Part shown: positions 25,601 to 37,150 of the stretch, piece by piece | Layout of the letters: the number at the start of each line of letters is the position of its first letter | Position numbering within the stretch: position 1 is the first letter of the stretch | From: Ulva prolifera | Taxonomy: Eukaryota; Chlorophyta; Ulvophyceae; Ulvales; Ulvaceae | Assembly (NCBI GenBank): GCA_023078555.1 | Contig: JALAAN010000010.1 | Span: 310,001-374,000 of the forward strand | Length of the DNA: 64,000 nucleotides | Direction: 5' to 3' | Position numbers and translations under genes: made by a program | The notes under the pieces: model-generated | The model's input: the letters and a program-made list of their open reading frames with translations, nothing else | The model's database searches: none | Told to the model about the DNA's origin: nothing

Positions 25601-27225
25601 GCTGAATCTTTGCACATGATGCTCTCTATGTCAAAGGAATGTGGTCTAGAAGTTTGGAGGCAATCAAGTGATAAGTCAGGGCTAGGGCTGCTATCAATGT
25701 TGAAATGGCAGCGTGCTCCCATGCCACTCATGCAGAAATCCCGCGCCTCACAAAAACATGTTCCCAACCTCACGTTAGGGGCTGAATCTTTGCACATGAT
25801 GCTCTCTATGTCAAAGGAATGTGGTCTAGAAGTTTGGAGGCAATCAAGTGATAAGTCAGGGCAAGGGCTGCTATCAATGTTGAAATGGCAGCGCGCTCTC
25901 CCGCCACTCATGCAGAAATCTCGCGCCTCACAAAAACAGGTTCCCAACCTCACGTTAGGGCTGAATCTTTGCACATGATGCTCTCTATGTCAAAGGAATG
26001 TGGTCTAGAAGTTTGGAGGCAATCAAGTGATAAGTCAGGGCTAGGGCTGCTATCAATGTTGAAATGGCAGCGTGCTCCCATGCCACTCATGCAGAAATCT
26101 CGCCCTCACAAAAACAGGTTCCCAACCTCACGTTAGGGGCTGAATCTTTGCACATGATGCTCTCTATGTCAAAGGAATGTGGTCTAGAAGTTTGGAGGCA
26201 ATCAAGTGATAAGTCAGGGCTAGGGCTGCTATCAATGTTGAAATGGCAGCGCGCTCTCCCGCCACTCATGCAGAAATCCCGCGCCTCACAAAAACAGGTT
26301 CCCAACCTCACGTTAGGGGCTGAATCTTTGCACATGATGCTCTCTATGTCAAAGGAATGTGGTGTAGAAGTTTGGAGGCAATCAAGTGATAAGTCAGGGC
26401 TAGGGCTGCTATCAATGTTGAAATGGCAGCGCTGCTCCCATGCCACTCATGCAGAAATCCCGCGCCTCACAAAAAACATGTTCCAACCTCACGTTAGGAG
26501 GCTGAATCTTTGCACATGATGCTCTCTATGTCAAAGGAATGTGGTCTAGAAGTTTGGAGGCAATCAAGTGATATGTCAGGGCTAGGGCTGCTATCAATGT
26601 TGAAATGGCAGCGTGCTCCCATGCCCCTCATGCAGAAATCCCGCGCCTCACAAAACAGGTTCCCAACCTCCCGTTAGGGGCTGAATCTTTGCACATGATG
26701 CTCTCTATGTCAAAGGAATGTGGTGCTAGAAGTTTGGAGGCAATCAAGTGATAAGTCAGGGCTAGGGCTGCTATCAATGATGAAATGGCAGCGCGCTCTC
26801 CCGCCACTCATGCAGAAATCCGCGCCTCACAAAAACAGGTTCCCAACCTCACGTTAGGGGCTGAATCTTTGCACATGATGCTCTCTTATGTCAAGGAATG
26901 TGGTCTAGAATTTGGAGGCAATCAAGTGATAAGTCAGGGCTAGGGCTGCTATCAATGTTGAAATGGCAGCGCGCTCTCCCGCCACACATGCAGAAATCCC
27001 GCGCCTCACAAAAACATGTTCCCAACCTCACGTTAGGGGCTGAATCTTTGCACATGATGCTCTCTATGTCAAAGGAATGTGGTTGTAGAAGTTTGGAGGC
27101 AATCAAGTGATAAGTCAGGGCTAGGGCTGCCATCAATGTTGAAATGGCAGCGTGCTCCCATGCCACTCATGCAGAAATCCCGCGCCTCACAAAACATGTT
27201 CCCAACATCACGTTAGGGCTGAATC
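21260..27225 (+). repeat. Indel-rich, consensus-like satellite stretch 1
   Basis: Monomers here carry many single-base indels that are rare in the clean domains. Many fall at the array's two-state sites. Both alternatives appear together in ggtgctagaag (about 26,723), ctcttatgtc (26,883), ggctaaggg (24,420), gctgcctatc (24,788), ttaggaggctg (26,495), cgctgctctccatg (25,170) and atctccgcc (22,858). The variable base is missing in caatgtgaaatgg (25,156), gaaatccgcgcc (25,558 and 26,817) and ctagaatttgg (26,907). The remainder are mostly in the five-A run. Apart from the start that continues the 7,903-bp duplication, I could not follow long block structure. This looks like a low-quality consensus. 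The satellite identity is certain; the exact bases are not. Confidence 0.85.
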
Positions 27226-30200
27226 TTTGCACATGATGCTCTCTATGTCAAAGGAATGTGGTCTAGAAGTTTGGAGGCAATCAAGTGATATGTCAGGGCT
27301 AGGGCTGCTATCAATGTTGAAATGGCAGCGTGCTCCCATGCCCCTCATGCAGAAATCTCGCCCTCACAAAAACAGGTTCCCAACCTCACGTTCGGGGCTG
27401 AATCTTTGCACATGATGCTCTCTATGTCAAAGGAATGTGGTGTAAAAGTTTGGAGGCAATCAAGTGATAAGTCAGGGCAAGGGTTGCTATCAATGTTGAA
27501 ATGGCAGCGCGCTCTCCCGCCCCTCATGCAGAAATCCCGCGCCTCACAAAAACAGGTTCCCAACCTCACGTTAGGTGCTGAATCTTTGCACATGATGCTC
27601 TCTATGTCAAAGGAATGTGGTCTAGAAGTTTGGAGGCAATCAAGTGACAAGTCAGGGCAAGGGCTGCTATCAATGTTGAAATGGCAGCGCGCTCTCCCGC
27701 CACTCATGCAGAAATCCCGCGCTTCACAAAAACAGGTTCCCAACCTCACGTTAGGGGCTGAATCTTTGCACATGATACTCTCTATGTCACAGGAATGTGG
27801 TCTAGAAGTTTGGAGGCAATCAAGTGATAAGTCAGGGCAAGGGCTCCTATCAATGTTGAAATGGCAGCGCGCTCTCCCGCCACTCATGCAGAAATCTCGC
27901 CCTCACAAAAACAGGTTCCCAACCTCACGTTAAGGGCTGAATCTTTGCACATGATGCTATCTATGTCAAATTAATGTGATGTGAGGGTTTGGAGGCAATC
28001 AAGTGATAACTCAGGGCTAGGGCTGCTTTAAATGTTGAAATGGCAGCGTGCTCCCATGCCACTCATGCAGAAATCTCGCACCTCACAAAAACAGGTTCCC
28101 AACCTCACCGTAGGGGCTGAATCTTTGCACATGATGCTCTCTATGTCAAAGGAATGTGGTGTAGAAGTTTGGAGGCAATCAAGTGATAAGTCAGGGCTAG
28201 GGCTGCTATCAATGATGAAATGGCAGCGCGCTCTCCCGCCACTCATGCAGAAATCCCGCGCCTCACAAAAACAGGTTCCCAACCTCACGTTAGGGGCTGA
28301 ATCTTTGCACATGATGCTCTCTTTGTCAAAGGAATGTGGTCTAGAAATTTGGAGGCAATCAAGTGATAAGTCAGGGCTAGGGCTGCTATCAATGTTGAAA
28401 TGTTAGCGTGCTCCCATGCCACTCATGCAAAAATCTCGCGCCTCACAAAAACATGTTCCCAACCTCATTTTTGAGGCTGAATCTTTGCACATGATGCTCT
28501 CTATGTCACAGGAATGTGGTCTAGAAGTTTGGAGGCAATCAAGTGACAAGTCAGGGCAAGGGCTGCTATCAATGTTGAAATGGCAGCGCGCTCTCCCGCC
28601 ACACATGCAGAAATCCCGCGCCTCACAAAAACATGTTCCCAACCTCACGTTAGGGGCTGAATCTTTGCACATGATGCTCTCTATGTCAAAGGAATGTGGT
28701 CTAGAAGTTTGGAGGCAATCAAGTGATAAGTCAGGGCTAGGGCTGCCATCAATGTTGAAATGGCAGCGTGCTCCCATGCCACTCATGCAGAAATCCCGCG
28801 CCTCACAAAAACATGTTCACAACATCACGTTAGGGGCTGAATCTTTGCACATGATGCTCTCTATGTCAAAGGAATGTGGTCTAGAAGTTTGGAGGCAATC
28901 AAGTGATAAGTCAGGGCAAGGGCTCCTATCAATGTTGAAATGGCAGCGCGCTCTCCCGCCACTCAGGCAGAAATCTCGCCCTCACAAAAACAGGTTCCCA
29001 ACCTCACGTTAAGGGCTGAATCTTTGCACATGATGCTATCTATGTCAAATTAATGTGATGTGAGGGTTTGGAGGCAATCAAGTGATAACTCAGGGCCAGG
29101 GCTGCTTTAAATGTTGAAATGGCAGCGTGCTCCCATGCCACTCATGCAGAAATCTCGCACCTCACAAAAACAGGTTCCCAACCTCACCTTAGGGGCTGAA
29201 TCTTTGCACATGATGCTCTCTATGTCAAAGGAATGTGGTGTAGAAGTTTGGAGGCAATCAAGGGATAAGTCAGGGCTAGGGCTGCTATCAATGATGAAAT
29301 GGCAGCGCGCTCTCCCGCCACTCATGCAGAAATCCCGCGCCTCACAAAAACAGGTTCCCAACCTCACGTTAGGGGCTGAATCTTTGCACATGATGCTCTC
29401 TATGTCAAAGGAATGTGGTCTAGAAATTTGGAGGCAATCAAGTGATAAGTCAGGGCTAGGGCTGCTATCAATGTTGAAATGGCAGCGCGCTCTCCCGCCA
29501 CACATGCAGAAATCCCGCGCCTCACAAAAACATGTTCCCAACCTCACGTTAGGGGCTGAATCTTTGCACATGATGCTCTCTATGTCAAAGGAATGTGGTG
29601 TAGAAGTTTGGAGGCAATCAAGTGATAAGTCAGGGCTAGGGCTGCCATCAATGTTGAAATGGCAGCGTGCTCCCATGCCACTCATGCAGAAATCCCGCGC
29701 CTCACAAAAACATGTTCCCAACATCACGTTAGGGGCTGAATCTTTGCACATGATGCTCTCTATGTCAAAGGAATGTGGTCTAGAAGTTTGGAGGCAATCA
29801 AGTGATATGTCAGGGCTAGGGCTGCTATCAATGTTGAAATGGCAGCGTGCTCCCATGCCCCTCATGCAGAAATCTCGCCCTCACAAAAACAGGTTCCCAA
29901 CCTCACGTTCGGGGCTGAATCTTTGCACATGATGCTCTCTATGTCAAAGGAATGTGGTGTAAAAGTTTGGAGGCAATCAAGTGATAAGTCAGGGCTAGGG
30001 CTGCTATCAATGTTGAAATGGCAGCGCGCTCTCCCGCCACTCATGCAGAAATCCCGCGCCTCACAAAAACAGGTTCCCAACCTCACGTTAGGGGCTGAAT
30101 CTTTGCACATGATGCTCTCTTTGTCAAAGGAATGTGTTCTAGAAGTTTGGAGGCAATCAAGTGATAAGTCAGGGCAAGGGTTGCTATCAATGTTGAAAAG

Positions 30201-32550
30201 GCAGCGCGCTCTCCCGCCCCTCATGCAGAAATCCCGCGCCTCACAAAAACAGGTTCCCAACCTCACGTTAGGTGCTGAATCTTTGCACATGATGCTCTCT
30301 ATGTCAAAGGAATGTGGTCTAGAAGTTTGGAGGCAATCAAGTGACAAGTCAGGGCAAGGGCTGCTATCAATGTTGAAATGGCAGCGCGCTCTCCCGCCAC
30401 TCATGCAGAAATCCCGCGCTTCACAAAAACAGGTTCCCAACCTCACGTTAGGGGCTGAATCTTTGCACATGATACTCTCTATGTCACAGGAATGTGGTCT
30501 AGAAGTTTGGAGGCAATCAAGTGATAAGTCAGGGCAAGGGCTCCTATCAATGTTGAAATGGCAGCGCGCTCTCCCGCCACTCATGCAGAAATCTCGCCCT
30601 CACAAAAACAGGTTCCCAACCTCACGTTAAGGGCTGAATCTTTGCACATGATGCTATCTATGTCAAATTAATGTGATGTGAGGGTTTGGAGGCAATCAAG
30701 TGATAACTCAGGGCTAGGGCTGCTTTAAATGTTGAAATGGCAGCGTGCTCCCATGCCACTCATGCAGAAATCTCGCACCTCACAAAAACAGGTTCCCAAC
30801 CTCACCGTAGGGGCTGAATCTTTGCACATGATGCTCTCTATGTCAAAGGAATGTGGTGTAGAAGTTTGGAGGCAATCAAGTGATAAGTCAGGGCTAGGGC
30901 TGCTATCAATGATGAAATGGCAGCGCGCTCTCCCGCCACTCATGCAGAAATCCCGCGCCTCACAAAAACAGGTTCCCAACCTCACGTTAGGGGCTGAATC
31001 TTTGCACATGATGCTCTCTTTGTCAAAGGAATGTGGTCTAGAAATTTGGAGGCAATCAAGTGATAAGTCAGGGCTAGGGCTGCTATCAATGTTGAAATGG
31101 CAGCGTGCTCCCATGCCACTCATGCAAAAATCTCGCGCCTCACAAAAACATGTTCCCAACCTCATTTTTGAGGCTGAATCTTTGCACATGATGCTCTCTA
31201 TGTCACAGGAATGTGGTCTAGAAGTTTGGAGGCAATCAAGTGACAAGTCAGGGCAAGGGCTGCTATCAATGTTGAAATGGCAGCGCGCTCTCCCGCCACA
31301 CATGCAGAAATCCCGCGCCTCACAAAAACATGTTCCCAACCTCACGTTAGGGGCTGAATCTTTGCACATGATGCTCTCTATGTCAAAGGAATGTGGTCTA
31401 GAAGTTTGGAGGCAATCAAGTGATAAGTCAGGGCTAGGGCTGCCATCAATGTTGAAATGGCAGCGTGCTCCCATGCCACTCATGCAGAAATCCCGCGCCT
31501 CACAAAAACATGTTCACAACATCACGTTAGGGGCTGAATCTTTGCACATGATGCTCTCTATGTCAAAGGAATGTGGTCTAGAAGTTTGGAGGCAATCAAG
31601 TGATAAGTCAGGGCTAGGGCTGCTATCAATGTTGAAATGGCAGCGTGCTCCCATGCCCCTCATGCAGAAATCTCGCCCTCACAAAAACAGGTTCCCAACC
31701 TCACGTTCGGGGCTGAATCTTTGCACATGATGCTCTCTATGTCAAAGGAATGTGGTGTAGAAGTTTGGAGGCAATCAAGTGATAAGTCAGGGCTAGGGCT
31801 GCTATCAATGATGAAATGGCAGCGCGCTCTCCCGCCACTCATGCAGAGATCCCGCGCCTCACAAAAACAGGTTCCCAACCTCACGGTAGGGGCTGAATCT
31901 TTGCACATGATGCTCTCTTTGTCAAAGGAATGTGGTCTAGAAATTTGGAGGCAATCAAGTGATAAGTCAGGGCCTGGGCTGCTATCAATGTTGAAATGGC
32001 AGCGTGCTCCCATGCCACTCATGCAAAACTCTCGCGCCTCACAAAAACATGTTCCCAACCTCATTTTTGAGGCTGAATCTTTGCACATGATGCTCTCTAT
32101 GTCAAAGGAATGTGGTGTAGAAGTTTGGAGGCAATCAAGTGATAAGTCAGGGCTAGGGCTGCTATCAATGATGAAATGGCAGCGCGCTCTCCCGCCACTC
32201 ATGCAGAAGTCCCGCGCCTCACAAAAACAGGTTCCCAACCTCACGTTAGGGGCTGAATCTTTGCACATGATGCTCTCTTTGTCAAAGGAATGTGGTCTAG
32301 AAGTTTGGAGGCAATCAAGTGATAAGTCAGGGCTAGGGCTGCTATCAATGTTGAAATGGCAGCGTGCTCCCATGCCACTCATGCAAAAATCTCGCGCCTC
32401 ACAAAAACATGTTCCCAACCTCATTTTTGAGGCTGAATCTTTGCACATGATGCTCTCTATGTCACAGGAATGTGGTCTAGAAGTTTGGAGGCAATCAAGT
32501 GACAAGTCAGGGCAAGGGCTGCTATCAATGTTGAAATGGCAGCGCGCTCT
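27226..32550 (+). repeat. Central satellite domain with caccgtagg and gatatgtc variants
   Basis: The sequence is clean again, with markers missing from the left domain. Examples are T units reading caccgtagg (28,109 and 30,806), gatatgtcaggg (27,288 and 29,805), gtgtaaaagtttgg (about 27,441 and 29,958) and gttaggtgctg (27,575 and 30,272). Monomers reading atgatgaaatgg and the tttttgagg unit are shared with the left domain. The copy near 28,403 has two adjacent changes (gaaatgttagcg). Confidence 0.8.
30199..31614 (+). repeat. Copy of 27,502-28,917 at 15-monomer spacing (2,697 bp)
   Basis: The gttaggtgctg marker, an S+T dimer with caccgtagg, the atgatg unit, the tttttgagg unit and the acaacatcacg unit follow in the same order in both copies. 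The left edge is site 10 (gaaatgg versus gaaaagg). The right edge is site 167 (ggcaaggg versus ggctaggg). The only other difference noticed is the two-base change near 28,403. A third partial copy begins with the T unit at 33,428 (spacing 2,699). Confidence 0.75.
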
Positions 32551-34116
32551 CCCGCCACATCATGCAGAAATCCCGCGCCTCACAAAAACATGTTCCCAAC
32601 CTCACGTTAGGGGCTGAATCTTTGCACATGATGCTCTCTATGTCAAAGGAATGTGGTCTAGAAGTTTGGAGGCAATCAAGTGATAAGTCAGGGCTAGGGC
32701 TGCCATCAATGTTGAAATGGCAGCGTGCTCCCATGCCACTCATGCAGAAATCCCGCGCCTCACAAAAACATGTTCACAACATCACGTTAGGGGCTGAATC
32801 TTTGCACATGATGCTCTCTATGTCAAAGGAATGTGGTCTAGAAGTTTGGAGGCAATCAAGTGATAAGTCAGGGCTAGGGCTGCTATCAATGTTGAAATGG
32901 CAGCGTGCTCCCATGCCCCTCATGCAGAAATCTCGCCCTCACAAAAACAGGTTCCCAACCTCACGTTCGGGGCTGAATCTTTGCACATGATGCTCTCTAT
33001 GTCAAAGGAATGTGGTGTAGAAGTTTGGAGGCAATCAAGTGATAAGTCAGGGCTAGGGCTGCTATCAATGTTGAAATGGCAGCGTGCTCCCATGCCCCTC
33101 ATGCAGAAATCTCCGCGCCTCACAAAAACAGGTTCCCAACCTCACGTTAGGGGCTGAATCTTTGCACATGATACTCTCTATGTCACAGGAATGTGGTCTA
33201 GAAGTTTGGAGGCAATCAAGTGATAAGTCAGGGCAAGGGCTCCTATCAATGTTGAAATGGCAGCGCGCTCTCCCGCCACTCATGCAGAAATCTCGCCCTC
33301 ACAAAAACAGGTTCCCAACCTCACGTTAAGGGGCTGAATCTTTGCACATGATGCTATCTATGTCAATTAATGTGATGTGAGGGTTTGGAGGCAATCAAGT
33401 GATAACTCAGGGCTAGGGCTGCTTTAAATGTTGAAATGGCAGCGTGCTCCCATGCCACTCATGCAGAAATCTCGCACCTCACAAAAACAGGTTCCCAACC
33501 TCACCGTAGGGGCTGAATCTTTGCACATGATGCTCTCTATGTCAAAGGAATGTGGTGTAGAAGTTTGGAGGCAATCAAGTGATAAGTCAGGGCTAGGGCT
33601 GCTATCAATGTTGAAATGGCAGCGCGCTCTCCCGCCACTCATGCAGAAATCCCGCGCCTCACAAAAACAGGTTCCCAACCTCACGTTAGGGGCTGAATCT
33701 TTGCACATGATGCTCTCTTTGTCAAAGGAATGTGGTCTAGAAGTTTGGAGGCAATCAAGTGATAAGTCAGGGCTAGGGCTGCTATCAATGTTGAAATGGC
33801 AGCGCTGCTCTCCATGCCACTCATGCAGAAATCTCGCGCCTCACAAAAACAGGTTCCCAACCTCACTTTAGGGGCTGAATCTTTGCACATGATGCTCTCT
33901 ATGTCAAAGGAATGTGGTGTAGAAGTTTGGAGGCAATCAAGTGATAAGTCAGGGCTAAGGGCTGCTATCAATGTTGAAATGGCAGCGCGCTCTCCCGCCA
34001 CACATGCAGAAATCCCGCGCCTCACAAAAACATGTTCCACCTCACGTTAGGGGCTGAATCTTTGCACATGATGCTCTCTATGTCAAAGGAATGTGGTCTA
34101 GAAGTTTGGAGGCAAT
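32551..34116 (+). repeat. Indel-bearing satellite stretch left of the gap
   Basis: Mixed-allele indels begin here: ccacatcatg near 32,555, atctccgcgcc near 33,112, gttaaggggctg near 33,326, a lost a in tcaattaatg near 33,364, cgctgctctccatg near 33,803, ggctaaggg near 33,955, and gttccacctc near 34,031 with bases missing. Density rises towards the gap. The T unit at 33,428 with caccgtagg shows this derives from the central domain. Confidence 0.8.
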
Positions 34117-34490
34117 NNNNNNNNNNNNNNNNNNNNNNNNNNNNNNNNNNNNNNNNNNNNNNNNNNNNNNNNNNNNNNNNNNNNNNNNNNNNNNNNNNNN
34201 NNNNNNNNNNNNNNNNNNNNNNNNNNNNNNNNNNNNNNNNNNNNNNNNNNNNNNNNNNNNNNNNNNNNNNNNNNNNNNNNNNNNNNNNNNNNNNNNNNNN
34301 NNNNNNNNNNNNNNNNNNNNNNNNNNNNNNNNNNNNNNNNNNNNNNNNNNNNNNNNNNNNNNNNNNNNNNNNNNNNNNNNNNNNNNNNNNNNNNNNNNNN
34401 NNNNNNNNNNNNNNNNNNNNNNNNNNNNNNNNNNNNNNNNNNNNNNNNNNNNNNNNNNNNNNNNNNNNNNNNNNNNNNNNNNNNNNNNNN
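34117..34490. other. Assembly gap, 374 N
   Basis: This is an unresolved run inside the array. The left flank stops at ggcaat (34,111-34,116, monomer positions 142-147) and the right flank resumes at cagaaat (34,491, monomer position 36). Continuous satellite would put those points 74 bp plus a multiple of about 180 apart (254 or 434). The observed spacing is 380. The N length is therefore out of phase and is probably an estimate. Real missing sequence could be much longer. Confidence 0.97.
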
Positions 34491-34905
34491 CAGAAATCTC
34501 GCCCTCACAAAACAGGTTCCCAACCTCACGTTAGGGGCTGAATCTTTGCACATGATGCTCTCTATGTCAAAGGAATGTGGTTGTAGAAGTTTGGAGGCAA
34601 TCAAGTGATAAGTCAGGGCTAGGGCTGCTATCAATGTTGAAATGGCAGCGCGCTCTCCCGCCACTCATGCAGAAATCCCGCGCCTCACAAAAACAGGTTC
34701 CCAACCTCACGTTAGGGGCTGAATCTTTGCACATGATGCTCTCTATGTCAAATGAATGTGGTCTAGAAGTTTGGAGGCAATCAAGTGATAAGTCAGGGCT
34801 AGGGCTGCTATCAATGTTGAAATGGCAGCGTGCTCCCATGCCCACTCATGCAGAAATCTCGCACCTCACAAAAACAGGTTCCCAACCTCACCGTTAGGGG
34901 CTGAA
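34491..34905 (+). repeat. Indel-bearing satellite stretch right of the gap
   Basis: The first two to three monomers after the gap show the same faults: a missing a in cacaaaacagg near 34,509, ggttgtagaag near 34,580, atgcccactcatg near 34,841 (both states of site 30) and caccgttagg near 34,890. Clean sequence resumes at about 34,905. Confidence 0.8.
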
Positions 34906-36432
34906 TCTTTGCACATGATGCTCTCTATGTCAAAGGAATGTGGTGTAGAAGTTTGGAGGCAATCAAGTGATAAGTCAGGGCTAGGGCTGCTATCAATGTT
35001 GAAAAGGCAGCGCGCTCTCCCGCCCCTCATGCAGAAATCCCGCGCCTCACAAAAACAGGTTCCCAACCTCACGTTTGGGGCTGAATCTTTGCACATGATA
35101 CTCTCTATGTCAAAGGAATGTGGTGTAGAAGTTTGGAGGCAATCAAGTGATAAGTCAGGGCAAGGGCTGCTATCAATGTTGAAAAGGCAGCGCGCTCTCC
35201 CGCCCCTCATGCAGAAATCTCGCCCTCACAAAAACAGGTTCCCAACCTCACGTTCGGGGCTGAATCTTTGCACATGATGCTCTCTATGTCAAAGGAATGT
35301 GGTGTAGAAGTTTGGAGGCAATCAAGTGATAAGTCAGGGCAAGGGCTCCTATCAATGTTGAAATGGCAGCGCGCTCTCCCGCCACTCATGCAGAAATCCC
35401 GCGCCTCACAAAAACAGGTTCCCAACCTCACGTTAGGGGCTGAATCTTTGCACATGATGCTCTCTTTGTCAAAGGAATGTGGTCTAGAAGTTTGGAGGCA
35501 ATCAAGTGATAAGTCAGGGCAAGGGTTGCTATCAATGTTGAAAAGGCAGCGCGCTCTCCCGCCACTCATGCAGAAATCCCGCGCTTCACAAAAACAGGTT
35601 CCCAACCTCACGTTAGGGGCTGAATCTTTGCACATGATACTCTCTATGTCACAGGAATGTGGTCTAGAAGTTTGGAGGCAATCAAGTGATAAGTCAGGGC
35701 TAGGGCTGCTATCAATGTTGAAAAGGCAGCGCGCTCTCCCGCCCCTCATGCAGAAATCCCGCGCCTCACAAAAACAGGTTCCCAACCTCACGTTAGGGGC
35801 TGAATCTTTGCACATGATACTCTCTATGTCACAGGAATGTGGTCTAGAAGTTTGGAGGCAATCAAGTGATAAGTCAGGGCAAGGGCTCCTATCAATGTTG
35901 AAATGGCAGCGCGCTCTCCCGCCACTCATGCAGAAATCTCGCCCTCACAAAAACAGGTTCCCAACCTCACGTTAGGGGCTGAATCTTTGCACATGATGCT
36001 CTCTATGTCAAAGGAATGTGGTCTAGAAGTTTGGAGGCAATCAAGTGACAAGTCAGGGCAAGGGTTGCTATCAATGTTGAAATGGCAGCGCGCTCTCCCG
36101 CCCCTCATGCAGAAATCTCGCCCTCACAAAAACAGGTTCCCAACCTCACGTTCGGGGCTGAATCTTTGCACATGATGCTCTCTATGTCAAAGGAATGTGG
36201 TGTAGAAGTTTGGAGGCAATCAAGTGATAAGTCAGGGCAAGGGTTGCTATCAATGTTGAAAAGGCAGCGCGCTCTCCCGCCCCTCATGCAGAAATCCCGC
36301 GCCTCACAAAAACAGGTTCCCAACCTCACGTTTGGGGCTGAATCTTTGCACATGATACTCTCTATGTCAAAGGAATGTCATGTAGAAGTTTGGAGGCAAT
36401 CAAGTGATAAGTCAGGGCTAGGGCTGCTATCA

Positions 36433-37150
36433 ATGTTGAAATGGCAGCACGCTCTCCCGCCACTCATGCAGAAATCTCGCCCCCGCAAAAACAGGTTCCC
36501 AACCTCACTTTAGGGGCTGAATCTTTGCACATGATGCTATCTATGTCAAATTAATGTGATGTGATGGTTTGGAGGCAATCAAGTGATAACTCAGGGCTAG
36601 GGCTGCTTTAAATGTTGAAATGGCAGCGTGCTCCCATGCCACTCATGCAGAATTCTCGCACCTCACCAAAACAGGTTCCCAACCTCACCTTAGGGGCTGA
36701 ATCTTTGCACATGATGCTCTCTATGTCAAAGGAATGTGGTGTAGAAGTTTGGAGGCAATCAAGTGATAAGTCAGGGCTAGGGCTGCTATCAATGTTGAAA
36801 TGGCAGCACGCTCTCCCGCCACTCATGCAGAAATCTCGCCCTCGCAAAAACAGGTTCCCAACCTCACTTTAGGGGCTGAATCTTTGCACATGATGCTATC
36901 TATGTCAAATTAATGTGATGTGATGGTTTGGAGGCAATCAAGTGATAACTCAGGGCTAGGGCTGCTTTAAATGTTGAAATGGCAGCGTGCTCCCATGCCA
37001 CTCATGCAGAAATCTCGCACCTCACAAAAACAGGTTCCCAACCTCACCTTAGGGGCTGAATCTTTGCACATGATGCTCTCTATGTCAAAGGAATGTGGTG
37101 TAGAAGTTTGGAGGCAATCAAGTGATAAGTCAGGGCTAGGGCTGCTATCA
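36433..37150 (+). repeat. Right-domain 359-bp dimer pair with atggttt and gaattc variants
   Basis: Two S+T dimers start at 36433 and 36792. Both S units read gatgtgatggttt where others read gatgtgagggttt, and both carry cactttagg at the junction. The T unit at 36612 has an EcoRI-type gaattc at about 36,651 plus caccaaaac. The pair recurs at 40207, 44160 and 54234 with both T changes, and at 60531 and 62866 without them. This dimer pair is specific to the right domain. Confidence 0.85.

Noticed and set aside
21260..27225. Ancient, naturally decayed array edge
   Set aside because: Age would scatter substitutions and indels. Here many indels sit at sites where other copies differ and often show both bases, which favours a consensus artefact.
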